A stretch of 64,000 nt of DNA from Clostridium aceticum (GCF_001042715.1 NZ_CP009687.1:2471418-2535417); one strand, 5' to 3'; shown: positions 53,610 through 63,373, counted from the first letter of the stretch. Program-made: numbers and translations. Notes: generated from the sequence alone by a model not told the origin.

Positions 53610-53649
53610 TACCATTCTCCCCTCTTAATAAAGAAATTTAAAAAATAAA

Positions 53650-53915
53650 AAAACCCTCATCCTATCAATAAATAGGACGAAGGTTGTTCTCCGCGGTACC
53701 ACCTAATTTTGTACAAAAAGTACACTGCTTAAATATAGCACAGGAAATTTCCGATGCTACTTCCCCTATAACGGTGGGAATCCGTTGAAGTCTACTCTTT
53801 TACAATTTCGGTTCACAGCTCAGAGGCTACCTTCCATATATCCTTCAGGGAAATTTTCCACCACCATTTCCTCTCTATACTTTGGGAATATATGTACTCC
53901 TCCTCATCAAAGCCT
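53650..53915 (-). promoter_or_regulatory. Valine-type T-box leader of ilvBN
   Basis: GGTGGTACCGCGG (53691-53703) is the T-box sequence, and AACCTTCGTCC...GGATGAGGGTT with T6 is the terminator. Stem I has the loop-E pair AGTA...GAA; the bases after GAA are G-GTA-G, giving the valine codon GUA (53828-53830) in the specifier position. This fits ilvBN, whose product pathway leads to valine. The apical AGAGAGGAAATGGTGG of stem I is visible. Confidence 0.9.
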
Positions 53916-54074
53916 TTATATTGTTTTTTAAAATACATGATATTGTAAAACTATTCTAATATTTTTAAAGATTTAAGTCAATACTTTTTTACATATTTTT
54001 ATACAAAATATTTTAGCAAGTTTAATTGAGAAGTTTTTTCCTTAGCTTTGCTTTGACTCTAATTTTTGATTCTA

Positions 54075-54392
54075 TTAGCTTATATTTTCTTTTTCTGTTA
54101 TATACTTTCTAAAACAAATATATCTTTCATCTATTATTTTTAACTCTATTAATAGTTTGTCTAAAAGTTCCTTAGCACTTTTAATGTCCCATTCTAAATG
54201 AAATATTTCATCCGTATTTGTTGTTTGCTGTAGGTGATCTTTAAGATCAGCAATTTTTTCTCTAAAAATAGCTACTTTTTTAGAGATATCCATAAGTTCT
54301 TGACGTAGATAATCATCTGCACCATCCACCCCTAAATCCCCAACTAACTGAATAATTATTTTCATATGTTTCTGATATATAGTTTCATCCAT
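54075..54392 (-). CDS. Small coiled-coil hypothetical protein
   Basis: A 105-residue, mostly helical and highly charged protein with heptad-like stretches (LMDISKKVAIFREKIADLKD and ELLDKLLIELKIIDERY). One Cys lies in RYICFRKY. There is no signal peptide or known domain. It stands alone between two T-box regulated transcription units. Its start follows a rather weak GGTGG site, and the function is unknown. Confidence 0.65.
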   Translation of the reverse strand: MDETIYQKHMKIIIQLVGDLGVDGADDYLRQELMDISKKVAIFREKIADLKDHLQQTTNTDEIFHLEWDIKSAKELLDKLLIELKIIDERYICFRKYITEKENIS

Positions 54393-54775
54393 TGACCTCT
54401 ACCACCTTTAATGAGCAGTTTTTATAAAAGCTTTTAAATACTGACTGCCGCCTTTTTGATGTAGTGCTTGGGGCCTACATTTCTACATTATATCATTATT
54501 TTTCATAATTTTATACAATTTTTCAATTTTTTCCATAGTAAAATTCCTTAGAGATTTTGTTTTTCTAAATCAGCCTAGCTCCTAATGGTAAGGAATTTAT
54601 ATTATATGGTTAAAAACATAACAAATATTAAGGAAATACAAGGTATTTATAGATACAATCGGATATTTTCTATTTTTTGGCATTATATCACTAGTTTTCA
54701 TATTTGTACTAATTTACAAAAGTTTATATAATTGCTTTTAAGTAAGTTATATTTTATATGATAACTTTAAACTGA
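54393..54775 (+). other. AT-rich intergenic region upstream of the Tyr T-box
   Basis: No open frame with a ribosome site was found. The region must contain the promoters of the divergent small gene and of the T-box transcript, but I could not assign -35/-10 boxes with confidence. Confidence 0.4.
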
Positions 54776-55043
54776 TAAAGCGATGAAGGAAAGAAGTAAC
54801 TGTAGAAGTCATGTAGAGAGCTAGTGGTTGGTGAAAACTAGTTGATCTATACAGCGAAATACATTCTCGAGCTGTAGGCTGAACAAATCTATTGTTTAAG
54901 TAGGCTGATCCGTATTTTCTACGTTACAGAAATTCAAGAGAGTTATATAGATATGGACAATTATCATATCTACATAATTAAGTAGGGTGGTACCGCGTAT
55001 TACACATTCGTCCCTGTATATCATGGACAGATGTGTTTTTTTT
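54776..55043 (+). promoter_or_regulatory. Tyrosine-type T-box leader of a sodium:solute symporter
   Basis: AGGGTGGTACCGCG (54984-54997) is the T-box core. ACACATTCGTCC ... GGACAGATGTGT with T8 (55001-55043) is the terminator. Stem I starts AAGTA-ACTGTAG and returns CTATACAG-C-GAA-A-TAC-A, so the specifier next to the loop-E GAA is UAC (54860-54862), tyrosine. The distance to the symporter start is about 150 bp. Confidence 0.88.
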
Positions 55044-55193
55044 ATATATTTTTTTTATATATAAAATTAAGTTATTTTTATATCCGGATATATTAAATTG
55101 TAAAAACATCAATAAATTTCTACAAAAAAAGTTTCACAAAAGTAATTATCTTTAAAATTTTATAAAAACTAAAAATTAGGAGGTATGTATCAA

Positions 55194-56609
55194 ATGAATA
55201 TTCCTTTGATTATTGTGTTGGTATACATTTTGGCCTTATTTGCATTGAGTATGCATGCCCGTAAACTAGCTGCTAAAGGCAGCGAAGATTTTCTATTAGC
55301 TGGTAGAAAGCTTACTACTCCGCTGGTAGCGGTTACTATTACTGGCTTAGCCATAGGTGGAGCTTCTACTATTGGTGTTGCTGAGCAAGCTTACAATGTT
55401 GGCTTAGCTGCAGGTTGGTACAATGTGGCCTGGGGAGCAGGAGCTATTATTATGGGTTTAGTGGCAGCAGCTAAATACAGAAATTTAAATGTTACTACTG
55501 TACCAGAGTTATTTGAAAAGTATTATGATACTAAAGGACGTATTATCTGTGTAGTTGGACAAATTACGATTCAGTTGGTAATCACAGCCCTGCAATGTGT
55601 ATCTGGTGGAGCTATTTTAGCTTCCCTACTACCTCAAATCTTTACCTTCCAAAGCGGTATGCTTACCAGCACCATTCTTTTTGTAGGCATTACATTTATA
55701 GGAGGTATGATGGGAGCAGGATTTACTAACCTTCTAAACATTGCTTTGATTTATGTTGGAATTATAGCAGCTACGCTAATCTCCATTTTTTCACAAGGAG
55801 GTCTTGCTAACGTTGCCGCTCAATTACCTCCCGAAGTACCTTACTTCCATTTAACTAATGGTTTAGGTTGGGTAGTCATTATGGGATGGTTTGCTGTTAT
55901 GGTTACACAAGTAATGTCCCTGCAGGCTACTGTACAGATTTCCTGCAGTGCAAAGGATGCAAAAACTGCCCGAAACGGATTTATTCTTGGAGGCCTATTA
56001 ATGATTCCTATCGGATTCTTGTCTGCTTTGATGGGTATTGTGGCAAGAACGATTTTCCCAGATATCAGTGCCACACTAGCTTTGCCACAGGTTATTATGT
56101 CTCTAAATCCCATTATCGCAGGAGTTACTCTAGCTGCTCTATGGGCGGCAGGAATTTCTACAGGTTGTAATTTATTATTGGGTTCCGCTACCTTATTTTC
56201 ACAAGATATTTATAAAAGATTTATCAATCCTAATGTAAGCGAGAAAAATTTCTACGTTGTTACAAAGGTTTGTGTAGCTATCCTAGGCGTATTCTCCTAT
56301 GTGGCAGCCTTAACAATCGTCACAATTGTTCAAACCCTATTGGTTGCATTAAGTTTGACTACTGCCTTCACTATCATTATTTTATTTACTGTATTTGCTC
56401 CAGGACTTTGTAGAAAGAACTCAGCTTTCTATACGATTCTAGTAGGAATTATTGTATTAGTTCTATGGCAGTTTGTACCAGCTATAAGAGTAGTTCCACA
56501 TGTTATTTACTTAGAATGGATTGTATGCTTAATAACATTTTTAATTATACCGATGTTTGACAAAAATCCTGTAGCTAACATAGCAGCAACAGAAGCGTTG
56601 GAAAACTAA
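55194..56609 (+). CDS. Sodium:solute symporter (SSS family), predicted tyrosine uptake
   Basis: Na+-driven permease of 471 residues with about 13 membrane helices. The ATG at 55194 follows TAGGAGGT by nine bases; the ATG at 55185 overlaps that site. SSS hallmarks are SEDFLLAGRKLTTPLVAVTITGLAIGGASTIG (first core helices), WYNVAWGAGAIIMGLVAA, and a helix with QISCSAKDAKTARNGF (the sodium-solute signature region). The SSS family includes transporters of sugars, proline, pantothenate and short-chain acids, and the sequence alone does not set the substrate. The tyrosine T-box is the evidence for tyrosine (or a precursor) uptake. Confidence 0.9.
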   Translation: MNIPLIIVLVYILALFALSMHARKLAAKGSEDFLLAGRKLTTPLVAVTITGLAIGGASTIGVAEQAYNVGLAAGWYNVAWGAGAIIMGLVAAAKYRNLNVTTVPELFEKYYDTKGRIICVVGQITIQLVITALQCVSGGAILASLLPQIFTFQSGMLTSTILFVGITFIGGMMGAGFTNLLNIALIYVGIIAATLISIFSQGGLANVAAQLPPEVPYFHLTNGLGWVVIMGWFAVMVTQVMSLQATVQISCSAKDAKTARNGFILGGLLMIPIGFLSALMGIVARTIFPDISATLALPQVIMSLNPIIAGVTLAALWAAGISTGCNLLLGSATLFSQDIYKRFINPNVSEKNFYVVTKVCVAILGVFSYVAALTIVTIVQTLLVALSLTTAFTIIILFTVFAPGLCRKNSAFYTILVGIIVLVLWQFVPAIRVVPHVIYLEWIVCLITFLIIPMFDKNPVANIAATEALEN

Positions 56610-56610
56610 C

Positions 56611-56643
56611 AAAAAAAAGAAGAGGTCTCCTCTTCTTTTTTTT
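56611..56643. terminator. Bidirectional terminator
   Basis: AAAAAAGAAGAGG and CCTCTTCTTTTTT form a perfect stem immediately behind the symporter stop. Confidence 0.92.
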
Positions 56644-56655
56644 GTTTTTTTTATT

Positions 56656-57615
56656 TTATTGTAAAGTCATTTCACCTTTTAATAGTTCTTCAATCATCTT
56701 ATATTCTAAATCCACTGAAAAGTTTTGTATTCTTCTTCTTCCCTCTGTAATTAAAAGCAAGTATACTCTACCATTTGGGTAAATTTCTATGCCATAGATG
56801 TACTTGGTTGTATCACTTGAAATTTCCCGATAAACATTCACTCCTTCATAATCTACATAGCCTGAGTAATGAAAATTTTCCACTCGCTGCATTTTAAGAT
56901 AATTCAAATCTCCGATATGTCGAAGATTTTGCACTTCCGTCCCTTCCAATGATTTTATCAGTTTATGTAAAGTTTCTTCTTCATTTACTAAGATCGTTTC
57001 TCGCTGTAGGTATAGTGAAAAGTCCCCCCAGTAACCAGCATCTGTTTCATCTATTTTTTGTATGGAAATACTATCAGGTATAACTAAGTCCTGAAGCGTA
57101 ATTGCCTTGTAGGGAACATAGAGTTGATAAAAATTAATCGTCGTTAATGTAGCCGACAACAAGATAGCTCCTACTTTTTTTAGTTCTTTAAATCCTTTTT
57201 TCTCCTCTTTTTCTTCTTCCTTTAAATCTTTCTGATTTTTTCTATTTTCCCTCCCTGCTATGCCAGCTAATAGCAAGAAAGACCCTAACAGGACCCAATA
57301 GCTCCAATATAAGTCATATAAAGGAGAAACAAAAACCAGGTAGGTAGATTGTATCCAAGAGAATACCAAAAAAACCTTCAGTCCCAAAAGCATCTTTTCT
57401 CTAAAAGATATTAGTCGATCTCTGCTTTCCCGTATCGTCACCATAAGGGGTTTTAATAAAAATCCTATTATGCAAGCAATACTTGCAGCAATCCAAATAC
57501 CATAACCAAAGCTATTTACCATAAATAAGAAAACCGCAAGCCCTCCTGACGCCCATACTAAACCAGTCAAGAGTAAAGATATTTTATCATTGTTTTCTGC
57601 CTTTTCCACGTTCAT
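56656..57615 (-). CDS. Multi-pass membrane protein of unknown function
   Basis: A 319-residue protein; the ATG at 57615 follows AAGGAGA, whereas the longer frame from 57648 does not have a site. About four membrane helices lie in the N-terminal 125 residues, then a very charged stretch (KNQKDLKEEEKEEKKGFKEL), one more hydrophobic segment (about 150-165) and a soluble C-terminal domain of about 150 residues rich in beta-type segments (YIYGIEIYPNGRVYLLLI). No Cys motif or known domain. The neighbours do not suggest a role. Confidence 0.8.
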   Translation of the reverse strand: MNVEKAENNDKISLLLTGLVWASGGLAVFLFMVNSFGYGIWIAASIACIIGFLLKPLMVTIRESRDRLISFREKMLLGLKVFLVFSWIQSTYLVFVSPLYDLYWSYWVLLGSFLLLAGIAGRENRKNQKDLKEEEKEEKKGFKELKKVGAILLSATLTTINFYQLYVPYKAITLQDLVIPDSISIQKIDETDAGYWGDFSLYLQRETILVNEEETLHKLIKSLEGTEVQNLRHIGDLNYLKMQRVENFHYSGYVDYEGVNVYREISSDTTKYIYGIEIYPNGRVYLLLITEGRRRIQNFSVDLEYKMIEELLKGEMTLQ

Positions 57616-57797
57616 ACGCTTTCTCCTTTTCCTATTAACTGCAATCATAAACTATTTGGGTTAACCATACTGGTAGGTACTTTGCTAGCTTAAGCCTCCC
57701 AACATAATTATTGTACGATAGTGCTGTTTTCTTGTCAAATAACAGGACTATCCTCCTTCGCCCTTCCATTAATAGGGTGACACAGAACACCTAAGAT

Positions 57798-57838
57798 AAA
57801 AAAAGCAAGGATACGTATTACTGAACCCTTACTTTTTT
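57798..57838 (-). terminator. Terminator of the importer operon
   Basis: AAAAAAGCAAGG and CCTTACTTTTTT form a stem with one mismatch; on the minus strand a T7 run follows. It ends the transcript coming from the substrate-binding protein genes. Confidence 0.75.
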
Positions 57839-57893
57839 ACATAATATTGTTTCATTAATTATTATTACTTCTAATAACTATAAGCTTAGTACA

Positions 57894-58085
57894 TTAATTT
57901 CTTTTAACCGACCAATAAACGATTCCAAGTCTCATCTTAGTTTGATGTCTAAATAATCCTTGTTTTGTTTTGCCATGTACAAAATCAATAATTGTTTTTT
58001 TCACTGTAGGTGTAATATCCGTATAGAGCCAGAAGGAGTCACATAAGGAGGCTATCGCTTCCTCTACTTCTTTTTCCCGTACCTC
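57894..58085 (-). pseudogene. Open fragment directly behind the substrate-binding protein, unknown
   Basis: Immediately after the stop of the upstream gene a frame of 63 codons is open to a TAA at 57894-57896 (EVREKEVEEAIASLC ... TIIDFVHGKTKQGLFRH ... GIVYWSVKRN). It has no start codon. In a second frame an ATG overlaps the upstream stop and would run into a stop after 16 codons, so a frameshift near 58080 may have broken a small gene. The family was not recognised. Apart from this fragment and the terminator, 57616-58088 has no gene. Confidence 0.35.
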
Positions 58086-58088
58086 TCA

Positions 58089-59639
58089 TCATTTTATTTC
58101 CACCACCGCCAAGTGAGGCTTAAAGTTTACATCTAACTCAAAATTTCTTACCTTTTTATTTACTGCGTATAAAGTAACATCATGATAAATTGGCACAACA
58201 GGACCTTCTTCAGCGGCAATTTCTTGTAGCTCTAGGTACATCTCACGTCTTCTTTCATCATTTCTTTCTACTGCAGCCTTTGCAATTAGTTGGTCAACCT
58301 CAGGATTATTGTAACCATAGCTTCTACTCTTATTTAGATTTCCTTCGGAAAACATATGACTACTAAAGAAAACATTAGGTTCCCCTGTCATCAGGGTGAA
58401 GGGAGCAATAGTAATATCATAATTTCCCTCCTGCAATCTTTTTGTCCACTCTCCTGCGTCCACCATTTCAATATCTGCTATAAGGTTCAATTCACTTAAC
58501 TGATGTTGCATAATCTCGGCAATAGCCTTATATGGCCATCTGCTGGAAATACTGGCTTGCAGCAACAGTTTTATTTCAGCTGTTTCTCCTTGAAGAGCTT
58601 CATCAGCTAGTTTTTTTGCCTTATCCATATCATAAACAGGTGCTGCATTTTTGTTTAGCCACTGTGTAGCTACTGGTGTAATAACACTTTTACCTGGAAT
58701 ACCATATCCCTCTAGTAAACTATCTACCAACAGTTGGCGATTTAAAGCATAACTTACAGCTAAGGATAAGTTATTGTCTTTAAATAAATTATTCTTGTTG
58801 AAAAACATATAATGGGTAGTACCCACCAATTTTGTCTTTAGAATTAAATCGTCATCTCCCTCTATAATACTTGCTTGCTCCGGCATAACCGCACCTACAT
58901 CCGATAAAACGTCTACTTCTCCACTTTGTAAAGCTGCTAGCCTTGTGTTAGGATCACTTATAAATGTAAAAGTAACTTCATCTAATATTGGTGCATCCCC
59001 CCAATAACTTTCATTCTTAACTAAGATGATGGATAAATCTTTAATGTATTCATTAAAAACAAAAGGTCCTGTTCCTATGGGGGCTACAATATCATTATTT
59101 TCATCAAAGGCTTCTAAACTAAACATAGCACTTTCATGATAAGCCAACATCCTAGGGAATTCTGGCATAGGCACTGCATGCGTAATCTCTAGTATATACT
59201 CATCCGCTGCTTTGATATCAGTTATGTCTCCGTAGGTAAGTCTTGTATTTCCTTTTCTAGGATGGTTGATGAGACGCTCTAAGTTGTAGGCGGCTACTTC
59301 TGCATTGAAGGGGTTTCCATCGTGAAAAAGCACATCTTGTCGTAGATTAAATCTCCATGTTTTTCCATCTTCTGATACAATCCAGGATTCTGCTAGCTGA
59401 GGCACAGGCTCCAACTGATCATTTAAATAAGTTAAAGATTCCCATGCATTGGTGCTGCCATGTAGATAGGTCGGGCTGGCGGGTCCATCATAAAAATCTC
59501 TTCCTACGCCGATCATTAGTTTCTGTTCTACTTGCTCAACTGGTATATCTGTGTCTTCCCCTGTAGTTTGTCGAGTTCCACAAGCTGTTAAAAAAGATAG
59601 CATCATTACAAAAATAATAAAATAAATTATCTTTTTCAT
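58089..59639 (-). CDS. ABC substrate-binding lipoprotein, family 5 (second copy)
   Basis: Extracytoplasmic binding protein of 516 residues for a peptide, nickel-chelate or similar ligand. The lipobox FLTAC follows a hydrophobic signal. The SBP_bac_5 signature is clear: QLAESWIVSEDGKTWRFNLRQD, VLFHDGNPFNAEV, APIGTGPFVFNEY. It resembles NikA-type proteins in pattern, but the metal-chelate ligands cannot be judged. It is the last intact gene of the importer operon, 22 bp behind a related binding protein, so one exporter-like core seems to serve two receptors. Confidence 0.92.
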   Translation of the reverse strand: MKKIIYFIIFVMMLSFLTACGTRQTTGEDTDIPVEQVEQKLMIGVGRDFYDGPASPTYLHGSTNAWESLTYLNDQLEPVPQLAESWIVSEDGKTWRFNLRQDVLFHDGNPFNAEVAAYNLERLINHPRKGNTRLTYGDITDIKAADEYILEITHAVPMPEFPRMLAYHESAMFSLEAFDENNDIVAPIGTGPFVFNEYIKDLSIILVKNESYWGDAPILDEVTFTFISDPNTRLAALQSGEVDVLSDVGAVMPEQASIIEGDDDLILKTKLVGTTHYMFFNKNNLFKDNNLSLAVSYALNRQLLVDSLLEGYGIPGKSVITPVATQWLNKNAAPVYDMDKAKKLADEALQGETAEIKLLLQASISSRWPYKAIAEIMQHQLSELNLIADIEMVDAGEWTKRLQEGNYDITIAPFTLMTGEPNVFFSSHMFSEGNLNKSRSYGYNNPEVDQLIAKAAVERNDERRREMYLELQEIAAEEGPVVPIYHDVTLYAVNKKVRNFELDVNFKPHLAVVEIK

Positions 59640-59661
59640 TTACTTAAACTCTCCCTTCTAC

Positions 59662-61245
59662 TTATTGCACAGTAGTTTTTGTTAACCCCCTAAAAATCTG
59701 CCATGTTCCCGTAGATATTTCAAAGGTTTCTACTTTTTCATTCATAACCATAACATTATTTCTATGGAATACCACCAGTACCGGTGTTTTTTCTAAAATT
59801 TTAGCTTGAATCTCTTGATGCAGACTTAATCTTTCTGCTACATCTAAAGAAAGATGTAGTTTCTCAATCTTAGCATCTAACTCTGGTGAGGTGTAGATGG
59901 TATAGTTTGAATTACTGTGCCAGTAACCATTTAAATAGTGGCTGGTGGGGTCATCATGAGGAACTGACCATTGACCAATCATAATCATATCATAGTTTTT
60001 CTCTGTCAAGGCTTCCCTAAGAGCACCTGCCTCTAGATGCACTAGCTCAATCTCCATACCAATATCCTTTAACTTGTCTTGAATAACAGCACTTAATATT
60101 TTATCCTCTTCATTTTTAGCTCCTAAAACAAGTCTAGCTTTTAATAGTCGTCCATTTTTTTCTAAAATACCATTTCCATTCTTATCTTCCCATCCTGCTT
60201 CTGCTAATAATACTTTTGCCTCATTGATATTATACTGAGGTAAAGATAAGCTGTTGTTCATGTACTCACTATAGGCTTGAGAAAAAAAGTTTCTAGGTGC
60301 TTCTGCAAGGTCTTCTAAAAGTTGAGGTACCATTTCTTGAAAGTTAATGGCATGTGCCACTGCTTGTCTTACCTTGATATCGTTAAATGGCTCTTCATAA
60401 ACATTGAAAAACAAAACCTCTGAGGTTTGACTCATCTCCTTCACAATCTTCACATCAGGAAGCCCTTTTAGCCTCTGTACTGCTGTCAAGGCTTCTCTAC
60501 CACTCATCATATCAATTTCTCCTGCCTGTAGTGCAAGTGCCCTTGTTTCTGCATCAGGAATTACTTTAAAAGTGAGTTTTTCTAAAGTAGGCGCTCCAGC
60601 AAAATACTCTTCGTTTCTCTCCATAACAAATTCACTATCGGTTGTCCAACTGGTTAGTTTAAAGGGACCTGTACCAATAGCCTCTGTAACATTTCCCTCT
60701 GCATCAAAGGCCTTTGGACTCACCATAGCCAAAAAGGGAGGCGTTAGATCAGAAGCAAAGGTATATACTGGCTCCTTTAGATGCACTGCTAAAGTATGGG
60801 GTGCCACTACTTCAACCTCTTCCACTGCACTCAGCCAACCTTTTCCTGTACCTTCTCTTCTTATATCCAGGTTGATCTTTGCCGCTTCTGCATCCCAAGG
60901 TGTACCATCATGAAAAACAACATTTTTTCTTAATTCAAATGTCCATGTTTTTCCATCATCACTCATTTTCCAAGACTCTGCTAGACCTGGAGACTTTTTG
61001 AAGTTCATATCCAGTTCTACTAGATTGTTGTAAATAAGGGCACGAACAAAGTCCGACATAGAGCTTCCTGGATCATATCCTTTTAAGTCAGACTGTTCTC
61101 CTATTACTAAGTGTTGCGGTACTGCTGCTTTCTCCTCTGGACTATTGGTTTCAACTTTTTGTTGACATCCAGTTAAAAACAAACCTGCTACCAGTAGGAA
61201 AATTACCACAAAGCTAAAGCACTTCTTGAAAGACTTTTTTTCCAT
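59662..61245 (-). CDS. ABC substrate-binding lipoprotein, family 5 (first copy)
   Basis: Binding protein of 527 residues with a signal and lipobox LFLTGC. Family motifs: GLAESWKMSDDGKTWTFELR, VVFHDGTPWDAEAAKINLD, EAIGTGPFKLTSW and LALQAGEIDMMSG. It shares the domain pattern with the neighbour at 58089-59639 but is clearly diverged, so the pair arose by old duplication or separate recruitment. It lies behind oppF with a 126-bp gap that carries a long hairpin, which may raise the level of the binding-protein mRNA relative to the rest of the operon. Confidence 0.93.
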   Translation of the reverse strand: MEKKSFKKCFSFVVIFLLVAGLFLTGCQQKVETNSPEEKAAVPQHLVIGEQSDLKGYDPGSSMSDFVRALIYNNLVELDMNFKKSPGLAESWKMSDDGKTWTFELRKNVVFHDGTPWDAEAAKINLDIRREGTGKGWLSAVEEVEVVAPHTLAVHLKEPVYTFASDLTPPFLAMVSPKAFDAEGNVTEAIGTGPFKLTSWTTDSEFVMERNEEYFAGAPTLEKLTFKVIPDAETRALALQAGEIDMMSGREALTAVQRLKGLPDVKIVKEMSQTSEVLFFNVYEEPFNDIKVRQAVAHAINFQEMVPQLLEDLAEAPRNFFSQAYSEYMNNSLSLPQYNINEAKVLLAEAGWEDKNGNGILEKNGRLLKARLVLGAKNEEDKILSAVIQDKLKDIGMEIELVHLEAGALREALTEKNYDMIMIGQWSVPHDDPTSHYLNGYWHSNSNYTIYTSPELDAKIEKLHLSLDVAERLSLHQEIQAKILEKTPVLVVFHRNNVMVMNEKVETFEISTGTWQIFRGLTKTTVQ

Positions 61246-61283
61246 TTTTTTCTCCCCCTCTAATATTTTTTCTTAGTAAAATA

Positions 61284-61330
61284 TATAATCTTCAGTCATG
61301 ATCCTTGTTTATATATGACTGAAGATTATA
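61284..61330 (-). other. Long perfect inverted repeat between ATPase and binding-protein genes
   Basis: TATAATCTTCAGTCAT (61284-61299) and ATGACTGAAGATTATA (61315-61330) are perfect 16-bp arms with a 15-base loop. No T-run follows on the minus strand. It could be an mRNA-stabilising 5' structure for the binding-protein genes or an operator. Confidence 0.6.
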
Positions 61331-61371
61331 GACTAGATTTAAGTACTACTTGGTCTAACATAAAGCTTACT

Positions 61372-62382
61372 TTACTTTATAAGGTGACATGCCACCTTAT
61401 GTCCCTCTATCACTTGTTTCAACTGTGGTTCTTCCTTACTGCAAACTTCCTGCCGACAGTCACATCTTGAAAAAAAACTACATCCTTTTTGAGTTCCTAT
61501 AGGACTAGGAGGTTCTCCTTTGAGTTGATGTTTTTTTAATAAAGTCTTTTCTCCGCCTGCTATAGGTACTGCCCTTAGTAGAGCTTTTGTGTAAGGATGA
61601 AGAGCTTTTTCTATCAAGACTCTGCTTTCTATTACTTCAACAATTTTTCCTAAGTACATAACAGCAATGTCATCACTAATATATTTTACTGCTGCTATAT
61701 CATGAGAAATAAATAAATAGGATAAACCAAAGTTCTGTTTTAATTTCATCAAGAGATTTAATATCTGTGCCTGAATAGAGACATCTAAACTAGCTGTAGC
61801 CTCATCACATAAAATTAACTTTGGTTTTAAAGCCAGTGCTCTTGCAATAGTAATTCTTTGTTTCTGTCCACCACTAAATTCATGGGGGTATCGATCTAAT
61901 GCTTCTTCTCCTAACCCCACTGTATATAATAATTCCCCCACCTTATACTTTTGCTCCTCTTTGCTGCCTATATGAAAATTTTTCAAAGGCTCCTTAATAA
62001 TATCTTCGATCTTCATTCTAGGATTTAAGGAGGCATGAGCATCTTGAAAAATTCCCTGCATATTTTTTCTTATGTTTCTTAGACTGTTTCCCTTTAGATT
62101 TGTGATATCTGTACCATCAAATACAATCTTACCTTCTGTGGCTTCCTCTATTTTCAAAATCAGCTTGCCCAGGGTACTTTTTCCACATCCACTTTCTCCT
62201 ACCAAACCTAAAGTTTTTCCTTTTTCAAGGCAAAGAGACACATCATCTACTGCCAACAACTTTTCTCCTTTTCCAAAGAAAAAATCTTTTTCAAGTATGT
62301 ATTGTTTTTTTAAGCCAGTGGCTTGTAACAAAATCTTGTTTTTGGTATTGATGGTGTTTGTTTGAATTTGATGATTATGCAA
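61372..62382 (-). CDS. Oligopeptide/nickel-type ABC importer ATPase (OppF-like)
   Basis: A 336-residue ATPase. Walker A GESGCGKST (about 58-66), signature FSGGQKQRITIARAL, Walker B LILCDEATASLD. The C-terminal oligo_HPY domain has GCSFFSRCDCRQEVCSKEEP, whose Cys set is known in related DppD/DppF proteins to hold an iron-sulfur cluster. It is the second ATPase of the importer, starts with TTG (AAGGAGAAG upstream) and overlaps the OppD-like gene by 8 bp. Confidence 0.94.
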   Translation of the reverse strand: MHNHQIQTNTINTKNKILLQATGLKKQYILEKDFFFGKGEKLLAVDDVSLCLEKGKTLGLVGESGCGKSTLGKLILKIEEATEGKIVFDGTDITNLKGNSLRNIRKNMQGIFQDAHASLNPRMKIEDIIKEPLKNFHIGSKEEQKYKVGELLYTVGLGEEALDRYPHEFSGGQKQRITIARALALKPKLILCDEATASLDVSIQAQILNLLMKLKQNFGLSYLFISHDIAAVKYISDDIAVMYLGKIVEVIESRVLIEKALHPYTKALLRAVPIAGGEKTLLKKHQLKGEPPSPIGTQKGCSFFSRCDCRQEVCSKEEPQLKQVIEGHKVACHLIK

Positions 62383-63373
62383 TATCCTCTTCTCCTTCTA
62401 TGTACCTTGTATTGTTTTGCCTGTGACAGGCTACCCTCACCCCTTCTGCCGTTTCTGTAGGTCGAGGCTTTTTCAACCTGCAAACTTCATTAGAAAACTG
62501 ACATCGGGGGTGAAAAACACAGCCTGAAGGCAATCTATGTGAAAGGGGGGGAGAACCCTCAATAGATACTAATTTATCTTGCTGATGACTTAAATTAGGT
62601 ATAGACCCTAACAAAGCCTTGGTGTAGGGATGTACAGGATTTCTAAATACGGTAGAAGCTTCACCATATTCTACAACAGAACCTGCATACATCACCGCAA
62701 TTGTATCTGCTATTTGATATACAACCCCTAGGTTGTGAGATACCAGTATAATACTTGTGCCATAGCTTTCCTTTAAGTCTTGTATTTCTTTTAAAATTTG
62801 TGCTTGCACTGTTACATCCAAGGCTGTGGTTGGTTCATCTGCAATCAATACCTTTGGTCTTAATGCAAGAGCCATAGCAATCATCACTCTTTGTCTCATT
62901 CCTCCACTTAATTGGAAGGAATATTGATTCATAATTTTTTCTGGTCTAGATAAATTTACTTTTACTAACATTTCTTCTGCCAGTTTTCTAGCATTTTCTT
63001 TATCTATTTTAAGCCTCGAGGAAAGAGTTTCTATAAACTGCCTTCCTATTTTTCTAACTGGGTTTAGAGAAGTCATAGAATCTTGAAAAATCATTCCTAT
63101 TTCTCTGCCTCTTATTTTTCTCTTCTCCTCTTTAGATAAATGAAGTAGATTTTTTCCTTCAAAAATCAGTTCCCCTTCCATGATCTTTCCTGTTGGCGGC
63201 AATAATCCTAAAATGCTGCGGGAAAGGGTGGTTTTACCACATCCACTTTCTCCTACAATACCTAAAACTTCTCCAGCCCTCAGCTGTAGACTTGCTCCAT
63301 CTACAACTGTATTATCAATATTTTTGTTAGAAAAGGCGATCGATAAATTTCTAATATCTAATATAGATTCCAT
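62375..63373 (-). CDS. Oligopeptide/nickel-type ABC importer ATPase (OppD-like)
   Basis: A 332-residue ATPase of the OppD/DppD/NikD group. Walker [10 protein letters not shown] (about 40-48), signature [15 protein letters not shown], Walker [13 protein letters not shown] and the C-terminal [15 protein letters not shown] Cys motif. It pairs with the OppF-like ATPase to drive the permease. AAAGGAGC precedes the ATG. A 128-bp gap to the permease gene holds a solo end of the MITE-like repeat. Confidence 0.94.
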   Translation of the reverse strand: MESILDIRNLSIAFSNKNIDNTVVDGASLQLRAGEVLGIVGESGCGKTTLSRSILGLLPPTGKIMEGELIFEGKNLLHLSKEEKRKIRGREIGMIFQDSMTSLNPVRKIGRQFIETLSSRLKIDKENARKLAEEMLVKVNLSRPEKIMNQYSFQLSGGMRQRVMIAMALALRPKVLIADEPTTALDVTVQAQILKEIQDLKESYGTSIILVSHNLGVVYQIADTIAVMYAGSVVEYGEASTVFRNPVHPYTKALLGSIPNLSHQQDKLVSIEGSPPLSHRLPSGCVFHPRCQFSNEVCRLKKPRPTETAEGVRVACHRQNNTRYIEGEEDIA

